Part shown: positions 22,334-33,392 of the stretch, one piece after another | Layout: the number at the start of each line of letters is the position of its first letter | Position numbering within the stretch: position 1 is the first letter of the stretch | Assembly: GCF_016545825.1 (NCBI RefSeq) | Contig: NC_052612.1 | Location: forward strand, 50,637,738-50,701,737 | From: Eucalyptus grandis | Taxonomy: Eukaryota; Streptophyta; Magnoliopsida; Myrtales; Myrtaceae | Direction: 5' to 3' | DNA length: 64,000 nt | Position numbers and translations under genes: made by a program | Notes under the pieces: generated by a model | The model's input: the letters and a program-made list of their open reading frames with translations, nothing else | Database searches by the model: none | Told to the model about the DNA's origin: nothing

Positions 22334-23110
22334 TCAAGTACTGCACACTCCTAGCTTTGCCTTGAGAAGTTCAAATCGACCAACATGAAATGACTTCGTG
22401 AATATATCTGCAATCTGGTTTTCTGAATTGCAGTACACCAGTTTCACCTCTTCAGCCTTTTGCACTTCTCTCAAGAAGTAAAACTTGACCTTAAAATGCT
22501 TTGTTCTTCCATGAAATACCGGATTTTGTGAAATGGCCAAAGTAGCTTGATTATCCACAAACACTTCTATATCTTCTTCTTGCTGCATATGCAGATCATC
22601 CATTAGCTTCTTCAACCATAATGCCCGATTCACAGCTGCAGTAGCTGCAATGAACTCAGCTTCTGCAGTTGATTGAGCCACTATTTCCTGCTTCTTTGAA
22701 CACCAAGAAAAACATGCCGACCCAAATGTAAAGCAATAACCTGAAGTGCTCCTCATATCATCCATTGATCCCGCCCAATCACTATCGAATACCCCCCGCA
22801 ACTTAAACTCCCGAACTCTATAAAACTTAATCCCATATGAAAGAGTACCTCTCAAGCACCTCAATACCCTCTTTGCAGCTACCATATGCAACTCACTTGC
22901 ACAATTGAGAAATCTAGATAAGACACTTACAGGAAACATGATGTCTGGCCTAGTTGCAGTGAGATACATAAGACAACCAATCAAACTTCTATAAACTCTT
23001 TCATCTGCAGGTGCTGATCCATCCTCCTTTTGAAGCTTTTCCTTATGACCCATTGGAGTACTCACACTCTTGCACTCCTCCATGTTGAATCTCCTTAGGA
23101 TCTCCTTCAA
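22334..23110 (-). pseudogene. Copia RNase H
   Basis: The 258-codon open frame contains TRPDIMFPVSVLSRF, DSDWAGSMDDMRSTSGYCF, SSxAEAEF-type AQSTAEAEFIAA and the closing NQIADIFTKS motif, all standard for Ty1-copia RNase H. It ends just before the polypurine tract. The domain is intact. Confidence 0.9.
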
Positions 23111-23119
23111 ATACTTCTT

Positions 23120-23759
23120 TTGACAGATAAAAACTTCATTCGAGTCCGCTTAACTTCCATTCCTAGAAAATATGACATCTCACCAAGATCAGTCATTTCG
23201 AACATCTTCATCATCTCTTGCTTAAATGCGTAATCTGAGCACTATTACTCCCTGTCACTAGCATATCATCCACATAAAGAGACACCACCACTAAGTCAGA
23301 TACTAACTTCTTGACATATAGAGTGGATTCACTGAGGCTTTTCTTGAAACCTAGACCCAACAAGTGCTCATCCATCTTACTGTACCATGCTCTAGGAGCT
23401 TGCCTCAAGCCATAAAGAGCTTTTCTCAGCAAATAAACTTTCTCCTCCTGGCCTGGTGTGACAAAGCCTTCTGGCTGCTCAACATAAATCTCCTCCTGCA
23501 ACACTCCATTCAAAAATGCAGATTTCACATCTAACTTATATACCTTCCATCCTTGTTGAGCTACCAAAGCAAGAATCATTCTAATTGTATCAAGTCTTGC
23601 CACAGGAGCAAAGGTTTTTGAGAAATCAACTCCCCAAATCTGTGCATATCCCTTCACCACCAACCTGGCCTTATGCTTATTCACTGAGCCATCGGGATTA
23701 AATTTGGTCTTGAAAATCCATTTTACTCCAATCACCTTCCTATCTTGAGGCCTCTCCAC
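23120..23759 (-). pseudogene. Copia reverse transcriptase
   Basis: Clear RT motifs: KARLVVKGYAQ, KLDVKSAFLNG, LYGLRQAPRAWY and the catalytic YVDDMLVTG box. The frame breaks near 23231 and near 23140, each explained by one A missing from a short A-run. With both bases the RT would read on into the RNase H frame. Confidence 0.9.
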
Positions 23760-23765
23760 TATCTC

Positions 23766-25450
23766 TCATGTATGGTTCTTTTCTATCATAGCCAACTCTT
23801 CCTTCATTGCATTCATCCACCTCTGATCGCTTTTAGCTTCCTCATAACCTGCAGGTTCCAAAACAGCCACACTACACCTTTGATATATATCAGTCAAAGA
23901 TCCGGTACCTCTAACTGGAACATCATCCACCAGTTCGTCAGGTTCCAATGAGACCTCTTTGTGCTTGCCTTGTGGCTCATTTGTCCAATCCCATTTCTCA
24001 TCTTCTAGGAACTGAACATCCCTGCTAGTGATAACCTTCCCTGTCCGTGGTTGATAGATCCCGTAAGCTTTGATACTAAACCGTAGCCAACCAAGATCCC
24101 AGTTCAGCTTTCTCTCCCAACTTGTCTCTCTTGACATGTGGAATATGAGAAAAACACAAACAGCCAAACACCTTCAAATTTCTTAGAATTGGCTTGACAT
24201 CAAACCAGGCTTCAAAGGGTGTCTTCATCTCCAATACCCTCGTAGGTAATCTATTCAAAAGTAGAAAACCGTTGTGCTTGCCGCCGCCCAAAACTCTTTT
24301 GGTAGATTCTTCTCATACAGCAGACATCTAGTCATCTCCATAATGGTTCTATTCTTCCTCTCACTAACTCCATTTTGTTGTGGAAAGTAAGGAGCAAGAA
24401 GCTGATGTTCAATTCCAGCCCTTCATAGAAAGAATCAAACCTCTGTGAAGTGTATTCTATTTTCCATTATCGATCTAATGACCTGAATCTTGCAGCCACT
24501 TTGGTTCTCAACCCATTTCTTAAACTTCAGAAATACCTCAGCAACTTCGACTTTTGCTTCATAAAGTAAATCCAGCACATTCTAGTATAATCATCAATGA
24601 AAATAATGAAATACCTACTGCCATTTAGTGAAGGAATCACTTGTGGACCACATAGATCCGTATGAATCAGCTGCAGTTTCTCTGTCGCTCTCCAAGTGGA
24701 TTTCTTGAAGGGAAGTCTTGTCTGCTTGCCTAGCAAACAAGCTTTGCACCTTGTGATCTACTCCTCCAGGTTTGGTAACCCGGTTGCCATTTCATTCCTC
24801 GCATGAACAGCACGCCTTTATGATGAAAGTGCCCCAACCTCTTGTGCCATAATTCTAAATCATTAGCCCGACACTTGAATGCCATCTGCTCCTTCTCAAG
24901 AGGATTCAAAGAAAAACTTTTCTGTTGCATTTTTATCTTGAACAACTCCCGACCATTGGAGTCAAAGATCAAACACTTCTCTTCTTCAAATATCACCTTA
25001 AATCCCTTTTCTACCAACTGCCCCACACTCAGCAAATTCTGATCAATTTTAGGCACATACATCACATCAGAAATCAGCTTAGTTCCAGCACAACTCTCCA
25101 TTGCTACAGTCCCTTTACCTTTCACTTCTAAGTACTCCCCATTCCCAATCCTCACTCTTGACTTCAACAACTTGTCAAGGTTTATAAACAGCGTTTCATC
25201 ACTTGTCATATGGTTTGTGCAACCATTATCAACAAGCCAACTATCACATGGAATACTAGAGGAGAAACAAGAGGCAACAAACAGTTGATCTACCTCTTCT
25301 GAACTGCGCAGCATGTGCCTCACCCTGCTGCTGATCTCTCTTCTCTTTGCAGAACTTCTCAATGTGTCCAAGCTTATGACACTTTCTGCACCTAACATCT
25401 GGCCTCTTCCAGCACCTAAAGTGTGGATGATTCTTTTTTCCACAGTGCTG
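23766..25450 (-). pseudogene. Copia zinc knuckle, protease and integrase
   Basis: A CCHC zinc knuckle (CRKCHKLGHIEKFC) is readable near 25400-25350, then the protease with SWLVDNGCTNHMT (the usual DSG is DNG here). The integrase zinc-binding stretch includes LELWHKRLGHFHHKG, and the catalytic core includes HTDLCGP and FIDDYTRMCW. Frames change near 24796 (one A short of a run), and again between 24527 and 24167. A TAG stop lies near 24762. The protease asparagine where Ser or Thr is usual may reduce activity. Confidence 0.8.
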
Positions 25451-25550
25451 ACATGAGGAATATCTTCCCCAATTGTTCTTGGAGTTACTCGCACTATTCT
25501 CTCTTGCAATGCTTCCGAACCACTACGCCATTTCCTTTCTTCCCTTTCCA

Positions 25551-26278
25551 CTTGTTAACTTTTCCTCCTACATTCTGCTGTTCTTTGGCCGGCAAAGCTC
25601 CTTCTACACTTCCTTCCACCCTCATTAACCTCCTCTCGCTCTTGTGCTTGCAAAGCACTTAGCAATTCTGCCAACTTGATCGAGACAAATCCTTGGTATT
25701 CTCCAAAGAGGCAATGGTTGCCTCAAACCTTTCGGGCAAGGAGACAAGAATCTTCTGCACTAGCCTATTATCGAGAGGTCGGTGCCTAGAACTCTTGCTT
25801 GATTTGCAATGCTTATCAACTTACTGTAATACTCCTTAATTGTCTCGAGACTCCTTCATCTGCAGTCTCTCGAATTCTCGTGATCGATTTAGCCCCTTCA
25901 TGCTTCGATCCTCTCATCTCCTTGATACTCAGCTTTGAAGAAGTCCCAAATAGCTTTGGCTGATTCACAAGCCATAATTCTGCTGAAAATGGTAGGTGAG
26001 ACAGCAGCATATAAACAAGACTTTGCCTTTGCTTTCCTTGTCGTCCTCTCCTTGTGAAACTTGATTTGATTGATGGTTGGATTGTCAGGAAGGGGAGCAA
26101 TTTCATAATCTTGTTCCACAGCTTCCCAAAAATCACAACCCTCTAGATAGGCTCGCATTCTCACTGCCCAGGCTTGATAATTTTTTCCATCAAACGCTGG
26201 TGGAGCCATTGCTGAAAAACCACTCGATCCTGCCTCCATCTTGCTTTTAACTTCTATGGATGCAGACACACCTCTCAA
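25551..26278 (-). pseudogene. Copia gag
   Basis: The capsid-like N-terminus includes the PPAFDGKNYQAWAVRMRAYL motif (UBN2/gag-pre type) and KAIWDFFKAEYQG. The frame breaks at about 25907, where one C is missing from what looks like a CC pair. The next frame continues towards the zinc knuckle. Gag would form the virus-like particle in the cytoplasm. Confidence 0.8.
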
Positions 26279-26319
26279 TCAATCTCACAAGTCACTCACA
26301 GCCCCTTAAGATCAAGAAG

Positions 26320-26331
26320 GCTCTGATACCA
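26320..26331 (-). other. Primer binding site, initiator tRNA-Met type
   Basis: The minus strand reads TGGTATCAGAGC directly inside the 5' LTR, the standard copia primer site complementary to the 3' end of initiator tRNA-Met. Confidence 0.9.
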
Positions 26332-26332
26332 T

Positions 26333-26690
26333 TGTTGTTTTCTTTTCTTGAAAAGAACAGAGAACACGTAGACAGCAAAAACAGAAAAGGACTTTTACAG
26401 CAGAAGCAGAGAACAAGTTTACAGCAGAAGCAGAGCGTCGTGTTCAGGAAAAAAAACTGAAAAACATGTTCAAAATACATACTAGAACGTAACCACAAAC
26501 CCACGTTGCCAACTAACGGCTTGCTTGATTCACAAAATCAGCAACAGATCAGAATATCTAAGATACGTGCAGCTAACTGCTCCTAGGAGATAAGATTGAC
26601 TAACCAACTCCTAAAAAACAGGACACTAACAAACTGACTAAACAAAACAAAAAAGAGAAAAACAGCACGTGCAGTCTTGATACATCAACA
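26333..26690 (-). repeat. Copia LTR (5' LTR in element orientation)
   Basis: 358 bp, next to the primer binding site. This LTR would carry the active promoter for minus-strand transcription. It is almost identical to its partner. Confidence 0.95.
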
Positions 26691-28116
26691 ATGGTGCTAT
26701 GAATTACAGATTGTTGATGCGATGACATAGAATATGTAGCTCCAACGATCAAACCCAGATGATTGTTAAACTTGCAGCATATAAAGCACTTGAATTGAGG
26801 GTTTTGATCACGTCAAAGTGCAACAGGGAGATACTTAGATATTCTAGATAACTATTTGCTCCTCTAATTAAGTGAATGCACTTGTCGTCTTTTGTTTTGA
26901 TTCTCCTTGTCAAGCCAACTTTCCCTCCTTTCATTACAATCCCACATCGGCTAAAATTGTACCATGTTCTTGGAGTTTTCATCCTGAAGATTATCCATCC
27001 TTTATCTCAACGATGATGGATAGACCAATCACGGGAGCATAATGAACTCTGTTTAATATCGGATTAGAAAGTTCACCTGCTTAAATCAATCCGCTTGTAA
27101 AAATCGAACGCATATGGCCAAAAAGATACATTCGTGCGATCGTATTACATGTAAGCATTACTGAAACAAGCGGGCTGATGAGGGCCCACCGCTCCTCTTA
27201 GTCGCTAATTGCTCGATGTGATTTTTTTATATGAAATGCATACATCGAGAAAACATTCCTGTTTTCTGATCAAAATATTTTTCAAATAAAAACTAGCATA
27301 ACATCACTTTGTCATATATATCCGATCAGTTGAGATAAATTGTGTCTAAGTAAAAATATACCTTTGTTGATCGCATAGCATGTCAAAAAAAAAAATCATA
27401 TTTGTAGCAATAAGGTAACTTTTTTCTTGATAAATTATTCCATGCATTGGTATATTATTAGTCTCGGTCACCTAAATGAAATGTCTCCATATCTCTTTGA
27501 ATGGACTACATTTTTGTCCCTTCCCCTTATACTTGTCAATGACGGCAACTTCCAAGAGCCTCTCTGCGACCCCCCTTCATTCAAACTTGGCAGCTATCAA
27601 ACTAAAGTTGAAGATCATTTTCAAGAAACCATGCGTTCCCTTGGGAGCTAAGAAACCCCAAGTGTATCCTTCTTTTCGATTAAGGACCACGGCAAAGACG
27701 AGGGACTCCGAGATGTTTTTACTTGTAACCTCATGATGTGGTGCATAATAAGTCTATTCTGCTTCTATGCTTAGTGAGATTCCTGTTGGTTGCTGCATAT
27801 GCGACTTAAATTTGATTTGATCTGTGGACGGATGCCTCATTTGTGTGTGCAAGTTTGTACTGGTTAATACTGAGTAAAAAAAGTTACTGAACAGGCTTAT
27901 AGACCTGTATACTAAGCAATGTAGCTTGGATCTGCATATACTTCAGCAGAAATGCGTCAACTTTGTTATTATTTTATGATGAACTTATGTTAATGAAGTC
28001 TAATTGTGTATGTTAAACAATCAAATCTATTTTGTTTCTTCTTTTCGCTTTGCCTTTCACTGTTCCTTGTCAATGGCGGGCACCTTTTACGTGCTCCAAG
28101 ATTTCAACTTGGCAGC

Positions 28117-29016
28117 TGTCATACTCCAAATCCTAGCGGAGATGGGAGAGAAACATGGCCATTCTTCATTTGAAGGACACAGTCTCAAACCATAATCAAA
28201 AGTCCCCGTTATTAGCACTTTCATACTATTGCCACTAATGGAAGAACTTGAAAAGATTGGAAAAGAGAGGGACAAGCAACCATGATTCAGTGAGTAGTAG
28301 ATCTTATAATCCAACTCAAGGTATAAAATATGTACTACAAGTTGTTTCATTCTAACAAAACTTTGTATAGGTCGAAAATACTTTTTTACTCAGTAATACT
28401 ATAACAATAATATCAATGGTCCAGTCCATTGATCAATCTCAACAACTCACCTATCAATGGCCTATTCTATTAATTATGGCTTATTCTATAAATTAATCTC
28501 ATCAATTCACATATTATTGACCAATCTACTGCTCTATCCTACAATCGTTACGATACAAGGCTTAGTGATAACGCGATCGAGATTCCCCTTGACAAGGTCT
28601 CCATTTACAAAATTGATCGCTTAGCCCATAATGATATCATAAACCAATATGCATTCCCACAAGCCCCTCAATTGACTCACAGCAATATTGAATAAACCAA
28701 TATTCACAAAGTCAATCTAGAATATTTATCGCAAGTCAATTTTATAAACCAAATCATATAACCTTTCGCAACTTAGTTTATCAAATAAAATACACTTCAC
28801 AAGAAATTTTTTACATCATTTTGAAATCTATTTCATAAACCATTGACATTTTGAAACGCCTTTCATAAAGGTTTCTTAAAATAATAAAAGAACTCAGTTC
28901 ACAAATTGTATCATTCTACAATATTTTTCTTAAAACTATTCTCAAACCTTTCACAAGGTCCAGTAGTAAATGCTCAATTTGACTTTTTACGTAATAACAA
29001 TGTCATTTCGTAATTC

Positions 29017-29052
<36 letters not shown>

Positions 29053-29759
29053 CTATATTATTTTAAGAATATGAGTTGTACAAACTCAAAGAAAAAAATA
29101 GTACCATTCACCTAGAATGCCCAAAACCAAAGAACACAAAGTGAAACGAGCCAACTTTCATAATCCTAGCAATTAAATGAGAATCGATGTTAAAATAAAG
29201 GAAAACACTACCTCAACTATGAAACGGCTTAGGTATGCATAAATGCTAACAAAATGACCCTTACGCATTAATAAACTGCTCACCCAAAGTGATAATTCAA
29301 ACATTTTGCAATGCATAACTTGAATGCAAAATTTTAAAATTCTCACTTTGACCAAATCATTGCGCCAAAACGACTTATGTCAAACAGCCATAGGACCTTA
29401 AACCATCATTTTCATGAAATTGCATAGCTCAACAACTCAAAATCAAACTTCATGGCTCAAATCTTACATAATTCTGAATTTATGACCTAAACCTCCAAAT
29501 CTACTCCGCTTGGAAGAACAAGTGCCGTGAGTGTCATGAATCGAAGTCAAATCGGCTTGGCGAGGCAGGTGAATACCCCTCTTCTTTCTACTCTTTCTTC
29601 TTCTTTCCCTATCTCTTTTCTCTCCTCTCTTTCTTTTCCCCTTTCTGGCGTGCATCTCGACCTTATATTGCTGAACGTCCACTTCCTTTCTTTGACTTTT
29701 CAATTGTTCTTTTCTTTTTTCTTTTTCTTTTTTGACTTGGTCAAACTTAAAATATTACA
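28117..29759. mobile_element. Solo LTR (1,643 bp) in GST copy 3 upstream region
   Basis: It starts TGTCATACTCC and ends ATATTACA with GCAGC duplicated at 28112-28116 and 29760-29764. Removing it rejoins the TTGGCAGC-ATAAGACTAAA sequence seen undisturbed in unit 2 (near 19256). It sits about 110 bases upstream of the copy 3 ATG and so separates the gene from its ancestral promoter region, although the TATA-like TTTATACAC stays on the gene side. It contains a (TA)n tract and a pyrimidine-rich 3' part. Confidence 0.85.
29020..29051. repeat. (TA)n microsatellite
   Basis: About 16 TA units inside the solo LTR. Confidence 0.9.
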
Positions 29760-29867
29760 GCAGCATAAGACTAAATAGGGCTGTCGTTTTCAAGAACACG
29801 TCTCATATTTATTTATACACGAGAGATCCCTACTCGATCACACCGCTTAAAACAACAAAGCACGATC

Positions 29868-31249
29868 ATGGCTAAATTAAAGATCATAGTCTCTGCGACG
29901 AGCTTGTTCTGCACGAGAATCGAGTGGGCTCTAAAACTGAAGGGCCTCGAGTACGAGCTCACTGTTGAAGACTGGGACAAGGGGAAGAGCGAATTGCTTT
30001 TGAAGTCGAACCCGGTGCACAAGAAGGTCCCGGTGCTGTTGGACGATGGGGTCGCGGTTGCAGAGTCGAAAGTGATTCTGGAGTACATTGATGAGAAGTG
30101 GAAGGGAGGTGATCTTTATCCGTTGTTGCCTCAAGACGCTTATGAGAGAGCTCAAGCTCGTTTCTGGGCTCAGTTTGCTGACGACAAGGTGACTCTTTTG
30201 ACTTTCTCCCTGGTTTTTGTTTTTCGTGTGTTGTTTTTGCAATTTGCTGATGGCAATTGGCAAGGTGACTTTATTTCCTCCATATTCTGAGACAAGAATA
30301 TGGAGGAGAAACATATTAAGGTAAAGGCACGACGTTGGAGTGCCATATTTGCTTTTCTTGAACCCCCCAGATTCCATCTATGGATACACAGCACATATCA
30401 AAGCTAAATGCCAGCTCCTGAATGGCAAACTATGGCAGAATTGATACGGAATATGGATGGAGCTCTTTGGAATCGGTTTTCTTGCTTATATATGCTGGAC
30501 AACGGAAAATGCAATATTACAAATTTTTCTCCATGAGAAGGTTTTCTGATGCCGTGTCTGCAACTGAGAAAATTGCATTGAAAAGAACGAGCCCTTAAAT
30601 TAAATCGATGTAGAAAATCAACCATAGTGCTGGCTTTGCCAAGGGATGCTTACCCATGTACTCAAAGAGTTAATGTTATTAAATCCTCTTAGTAACTCTT
30701 CTCGTATGTCTTATCGGTTAGATTTTCTTCTGGCACCCAAATATATAATTCACATCCTTCAGAAACACAGACTTTATATTATGCATGTTTTTGGCTACAG
30801 CAGAATAAATGCCCATCGAATCAAATAATTCTTCTTGATGACAAGCTTGCTTGTTCTTTTTTTCCCATGTCACTGAGAACAGTGTGTCTTTGGAACTTGG
30901 GGAGCAGCATGTCATGCTGATACGTTGGAAAAGGAGAAAGCAGTGGAGAGTACATTAGAGTCGTTTGGGTATCTAGAGAAGCAGATCAAAGGGAAGAAGT
31001 TCTTCGGGAGACAAGATAGGCTATTTGGATCTTGTAGTTGGTTGGATCCCGCATTGGCTTGGCGTCATTGAAGAAACTGGAGGCATTAAAATTCTTGATG
31101 CTGAGAGTTTCCCATCCCTTCATGAATGGGCACAAAACTTCATCAAAATTCCGCTGATTAAAGAATGCGTTCCACCTAGAGATATGCTGGTTAACTATTC
31201 GACTACTCTCCTGAGCTACCTGCGTTCCTCAGCACCGAACAAGCCATAA
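29868..31249 (+). pseudogene. Tau-class GST copy 3, one frame break
   Basis: Exon 1 is 29868-30188 with an intact GT donor, and exon 2 starts at 30883 after AG, both in register with copy 1. Active-site and glutathione-binding motifs are identical to copy 1. In exon 2 the frame fails near 31003: copy 1 reads KKCFAGDK, whereas here the GCG codon is short by two bases after KKFF. The rest of the domain (GYLDLVVGWIPHWL to NKP at 31249) is open in the shifted frame. Everything else looks functional, so this is either a very young pseudogene or a sequencing indel. If the two bases are real, the product ends soon after with a new tail and lacks the hydrophobic-site helices. Confidence 0.75.
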
Positions 31250-32164
31250 AATACACCCTTCATTAAGATTGAGCAACGTGTTTCTCTTGTTTTGCTGCCC
31301 TGTTTTCCTCTCTTATCCTTGTAACCTTCTGATATGGCGCAATAACATAATTATAATCAGCTTTCTCTTGGGAGATTATAAGTAAATTCAATATTATTCC
31401 TGGGATCGCCGTTCCTTGTGTAAGCTTCCAGTGGTTGAATGGGTTAAATTAAAAGGTGTATAGACCTCTAGGCAATGACATCTGAATCTGGATCAGGAGT
31501 TCATTAAACAAGGAGCTTTACCTTGGGAATGCGAGATTCACTACCTCCCCCCCGCTTCTGACAGTCTAACGTTGAAGCATGGCTTCGACTTGGTTTCGTG
31601 AGATTGGTAAGTTCTTTTTATGCAGATGGATCACTATCAAAAGTGCAGGTGTGATGCCAAGGTTGAAATAGTACTCAAACGAAAAAAAGAAAAAAAAAAG
31701 TAAAAAGATTGAATCAGTTCTCACGTGATGTCATTGAATTCGTTATGACTTATATCTTGTCGGTGCAATGAAATAGATTATGTAGCTCCAAAGTTCAAAC
31801 CCTGATTCTTGTTAAACTTACAGCATATGAAGCGCTTGAATGGAGGGTTTTGATCATGTCAAAAGTGCAATGGGAGAAACTTGGATATTCTAGATAACTA
31901 TTTGCTGCTCTAATTTACTTAATGCACTTGTTGTCTTCTGTTTTGATTCTCCTTGTCGAGTCAACTTGCCCTTCTTTCATTACAATCCCTCGAGATTGAT
32001 ATCGGCTAAAATTGTACCATGTTCTTGGAGTTTTCATCTTGAAGATTATCCAACATTTTTCTCAATAATAATGGATAGACCAATCATTGAATCATTATGA
32101 ACTCTGTTGAATATCGGGTTAGAAAGTTCACTGCCTAAATCAATCCGCTTGTAAAATTCGATAA

Positions 32165-32500
32165 CTAGCAGTCCGTTGGAGCAACGCAACATGATGCTGC
32201 CTTTAACAAACTCGAAAATGGATGACTCTTCATACTTTCGAGTCGGCGAGTGAAAAGGATCACAAATATCTCGTTCCGAAATGGCTCCTTCAGGAGTCCC
32301 TCACTAACGGCTCTCCAGTGGGAAGTTAACTCTTCGGCTTTTGCAAAATTTCCTTCTGTGGAGTTTATAGGCAGCTCCGTCATTCCCTCACCTGATCCTT
32401 TTACTTCTTCAGGAGATACAAGATAAACCGGCATTTTAAACTCTGTCCACTTTTCTTCACTTATTGTTCCCTTCACAGAACCAGGAAATGGAAAAGGCAA
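32165..32500 (-). CDS. Unrecognised ORF, relic in unit 3 tail
   Basis: This 111-residue open frame begins MPFPFPGSVKG and includes HWRAVSEGLLKEPF. A diverged, broken version lies at 13140-13500 in unit 1, with similarity strongest at the N-terminus. That both copies read as protein on the same strand hints at a once-coding exon. I do not recognise the family. There is no nearby promoter or partner exon I can support. Confidence 0.35.
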   Translation of the reverse strand: MPFPFPGSVKGTISEEKWTEFKMPVYLVSPEEVKGSGEGMTELPINSTEGNFAKAEELTSHWRAVSEGLLKEPFRNEIFVILFTRRLESMKSHPFSSLLKAASCCVAPTDC

Positions 32501-32935
32501 GTCGATTTCGTGAAGTAATGGTTCTCAGGTTAGAAGACTGAACTATTCTGAAAAGAAAGATTTTCACTTAATCCACAAAAAAATAGAACTACTCTCAAGC
32601 CGTTAAATGAGGCATAATGTTGCAAGGAATTCTCCAAGTTAACCAGGTGAACCTTGAAGCTTCCAAGGACCTTTCTTGAGTACTCTAGATCATTCTTGAC
32701 GTCAATATGGGAAATGTATACAAAGGCAATCAAGAGTAATTTTCAGGGATAAAATGAGAAATATACTTGTATTCCAGAGACTTCTCATTGATCTCTATCG
32801 TCTATCTCTACCGTTAGATTGGGTTAGAGATCAAGGATCCTTGTATAGATAGAGATCCCCTCATTTGATTTCACCCAGATACAAACACAAGTTCAGAGCT
32901 CTCTCTAGTTTCACAAATAGAGTTGAACTAGATTC

Positions 32936-33392
32936 TAGCTTTTTGTTACAGTTCCGCTTTGAAGTCCAGAGGTAATATCCAACAAAACCTTTCTATTATG
33001 ACTCCGCAGATTTTGCACGGATGAAACTAAAATTACAATATAAATTAGAAGATTGAAGTCCAGAGGCGATATCCAACAAAACAATAGACTTGGTGGCAAC
33101 ATTTGCAACAAGAGCAGTTGCATCTGGGCACCCGGAATGATAAGTGCCATTAGTCCTCCAACATCTCGTGCTCAAGCATGTAAAAAACAGTTCATGCTTT
33201 TGGCAAACTGAGTTTAAGTACATAAACATGGCTGGACTAGAATTTACACAAAAATTTTCAGGACAATCGAAGCTGGCTACAGCATTCCACCTGAAATTCG
33301 CCCACCAACATTGAAAATAGCCAAAAGTAAGCAAACAAAAGTTTACTTGTGAGAAACTTACAAAAAGTATGCACAACTACTTCTCCATGTCT
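32936..33392. other. Helicase 3' flank with a short direct duplication
   Basis: No gene is seen. GAAGTCCAGAGG followed by ATATCCAACAAAAC occurs at 32961-32988 and again at 33055-33082 with two differences, about 94 bases apart. The region probably includes the 3' UTR of the minus-strand helicase gene. Confidence 0.4.

Larger units (their letters stand above)
21962..26690 (-). mobile_element. Complete Ty1-copia retrotransposon, young
   Basis: Two LTRs of 359 and 358 bp (TGTTG...CAACA) bound a 4,012-bp interior. ATGGT is duplicated on both sides (21957-21961 and 26691-26695). On the minus strand the order is gag, zinc knuckle, protease, integrase, RT, RNase H, which is Ty1-copia order. By my count the LTRs differ at four bases plus one base in an A-run, so the insertion is recent. 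Despite that, the coding interior changes frame at least five times, usually by one base in a homopolymer. Either it was mobilised by a sister element or the assembly has indels. Confidence 0.95.
15700..27095 (+). repeat. GSTU tandem unit 2, expanded by insertions
   Basis: Unit 2 has the same landmarks as unit 1 but is stretched to 11 kb by three insertion events. These are an uncharacterised repeat with a nested LINE (about 16515-19010), a solo LTR (20912-21383) and a complete copia element (21962-26690). The tail resumes at 26696 and ends near 27095, where unit 3 upstream sequence begins. Confidence 0.7.
27096..32935 (+). repeat. GSTU tandem unit 3
   Basis: Unit 3 has the same upstream landmark (GGCTGATGAGGGCCCAC near 27174), GST exons and tail as unit 1. 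It is interrupted by one solo LTR (28117-29759). Its tail keeps the longer form of the minus-strand relic ORF. Confidence 0.7.

Noticed and set aside
24842..25662. Plus-strand ORFs rich in Phe, Ser and Leu across the copia
   Set aside because: Antisense of gag-pol.
32165..32500. Treating the relic ORF as the last exon of the neighbouring helicase
   Set aside because: The helicase ends in the family-typical ALMSL with a stop at 33393, and the relic also occurs in GST unit 1 far from any helicase.
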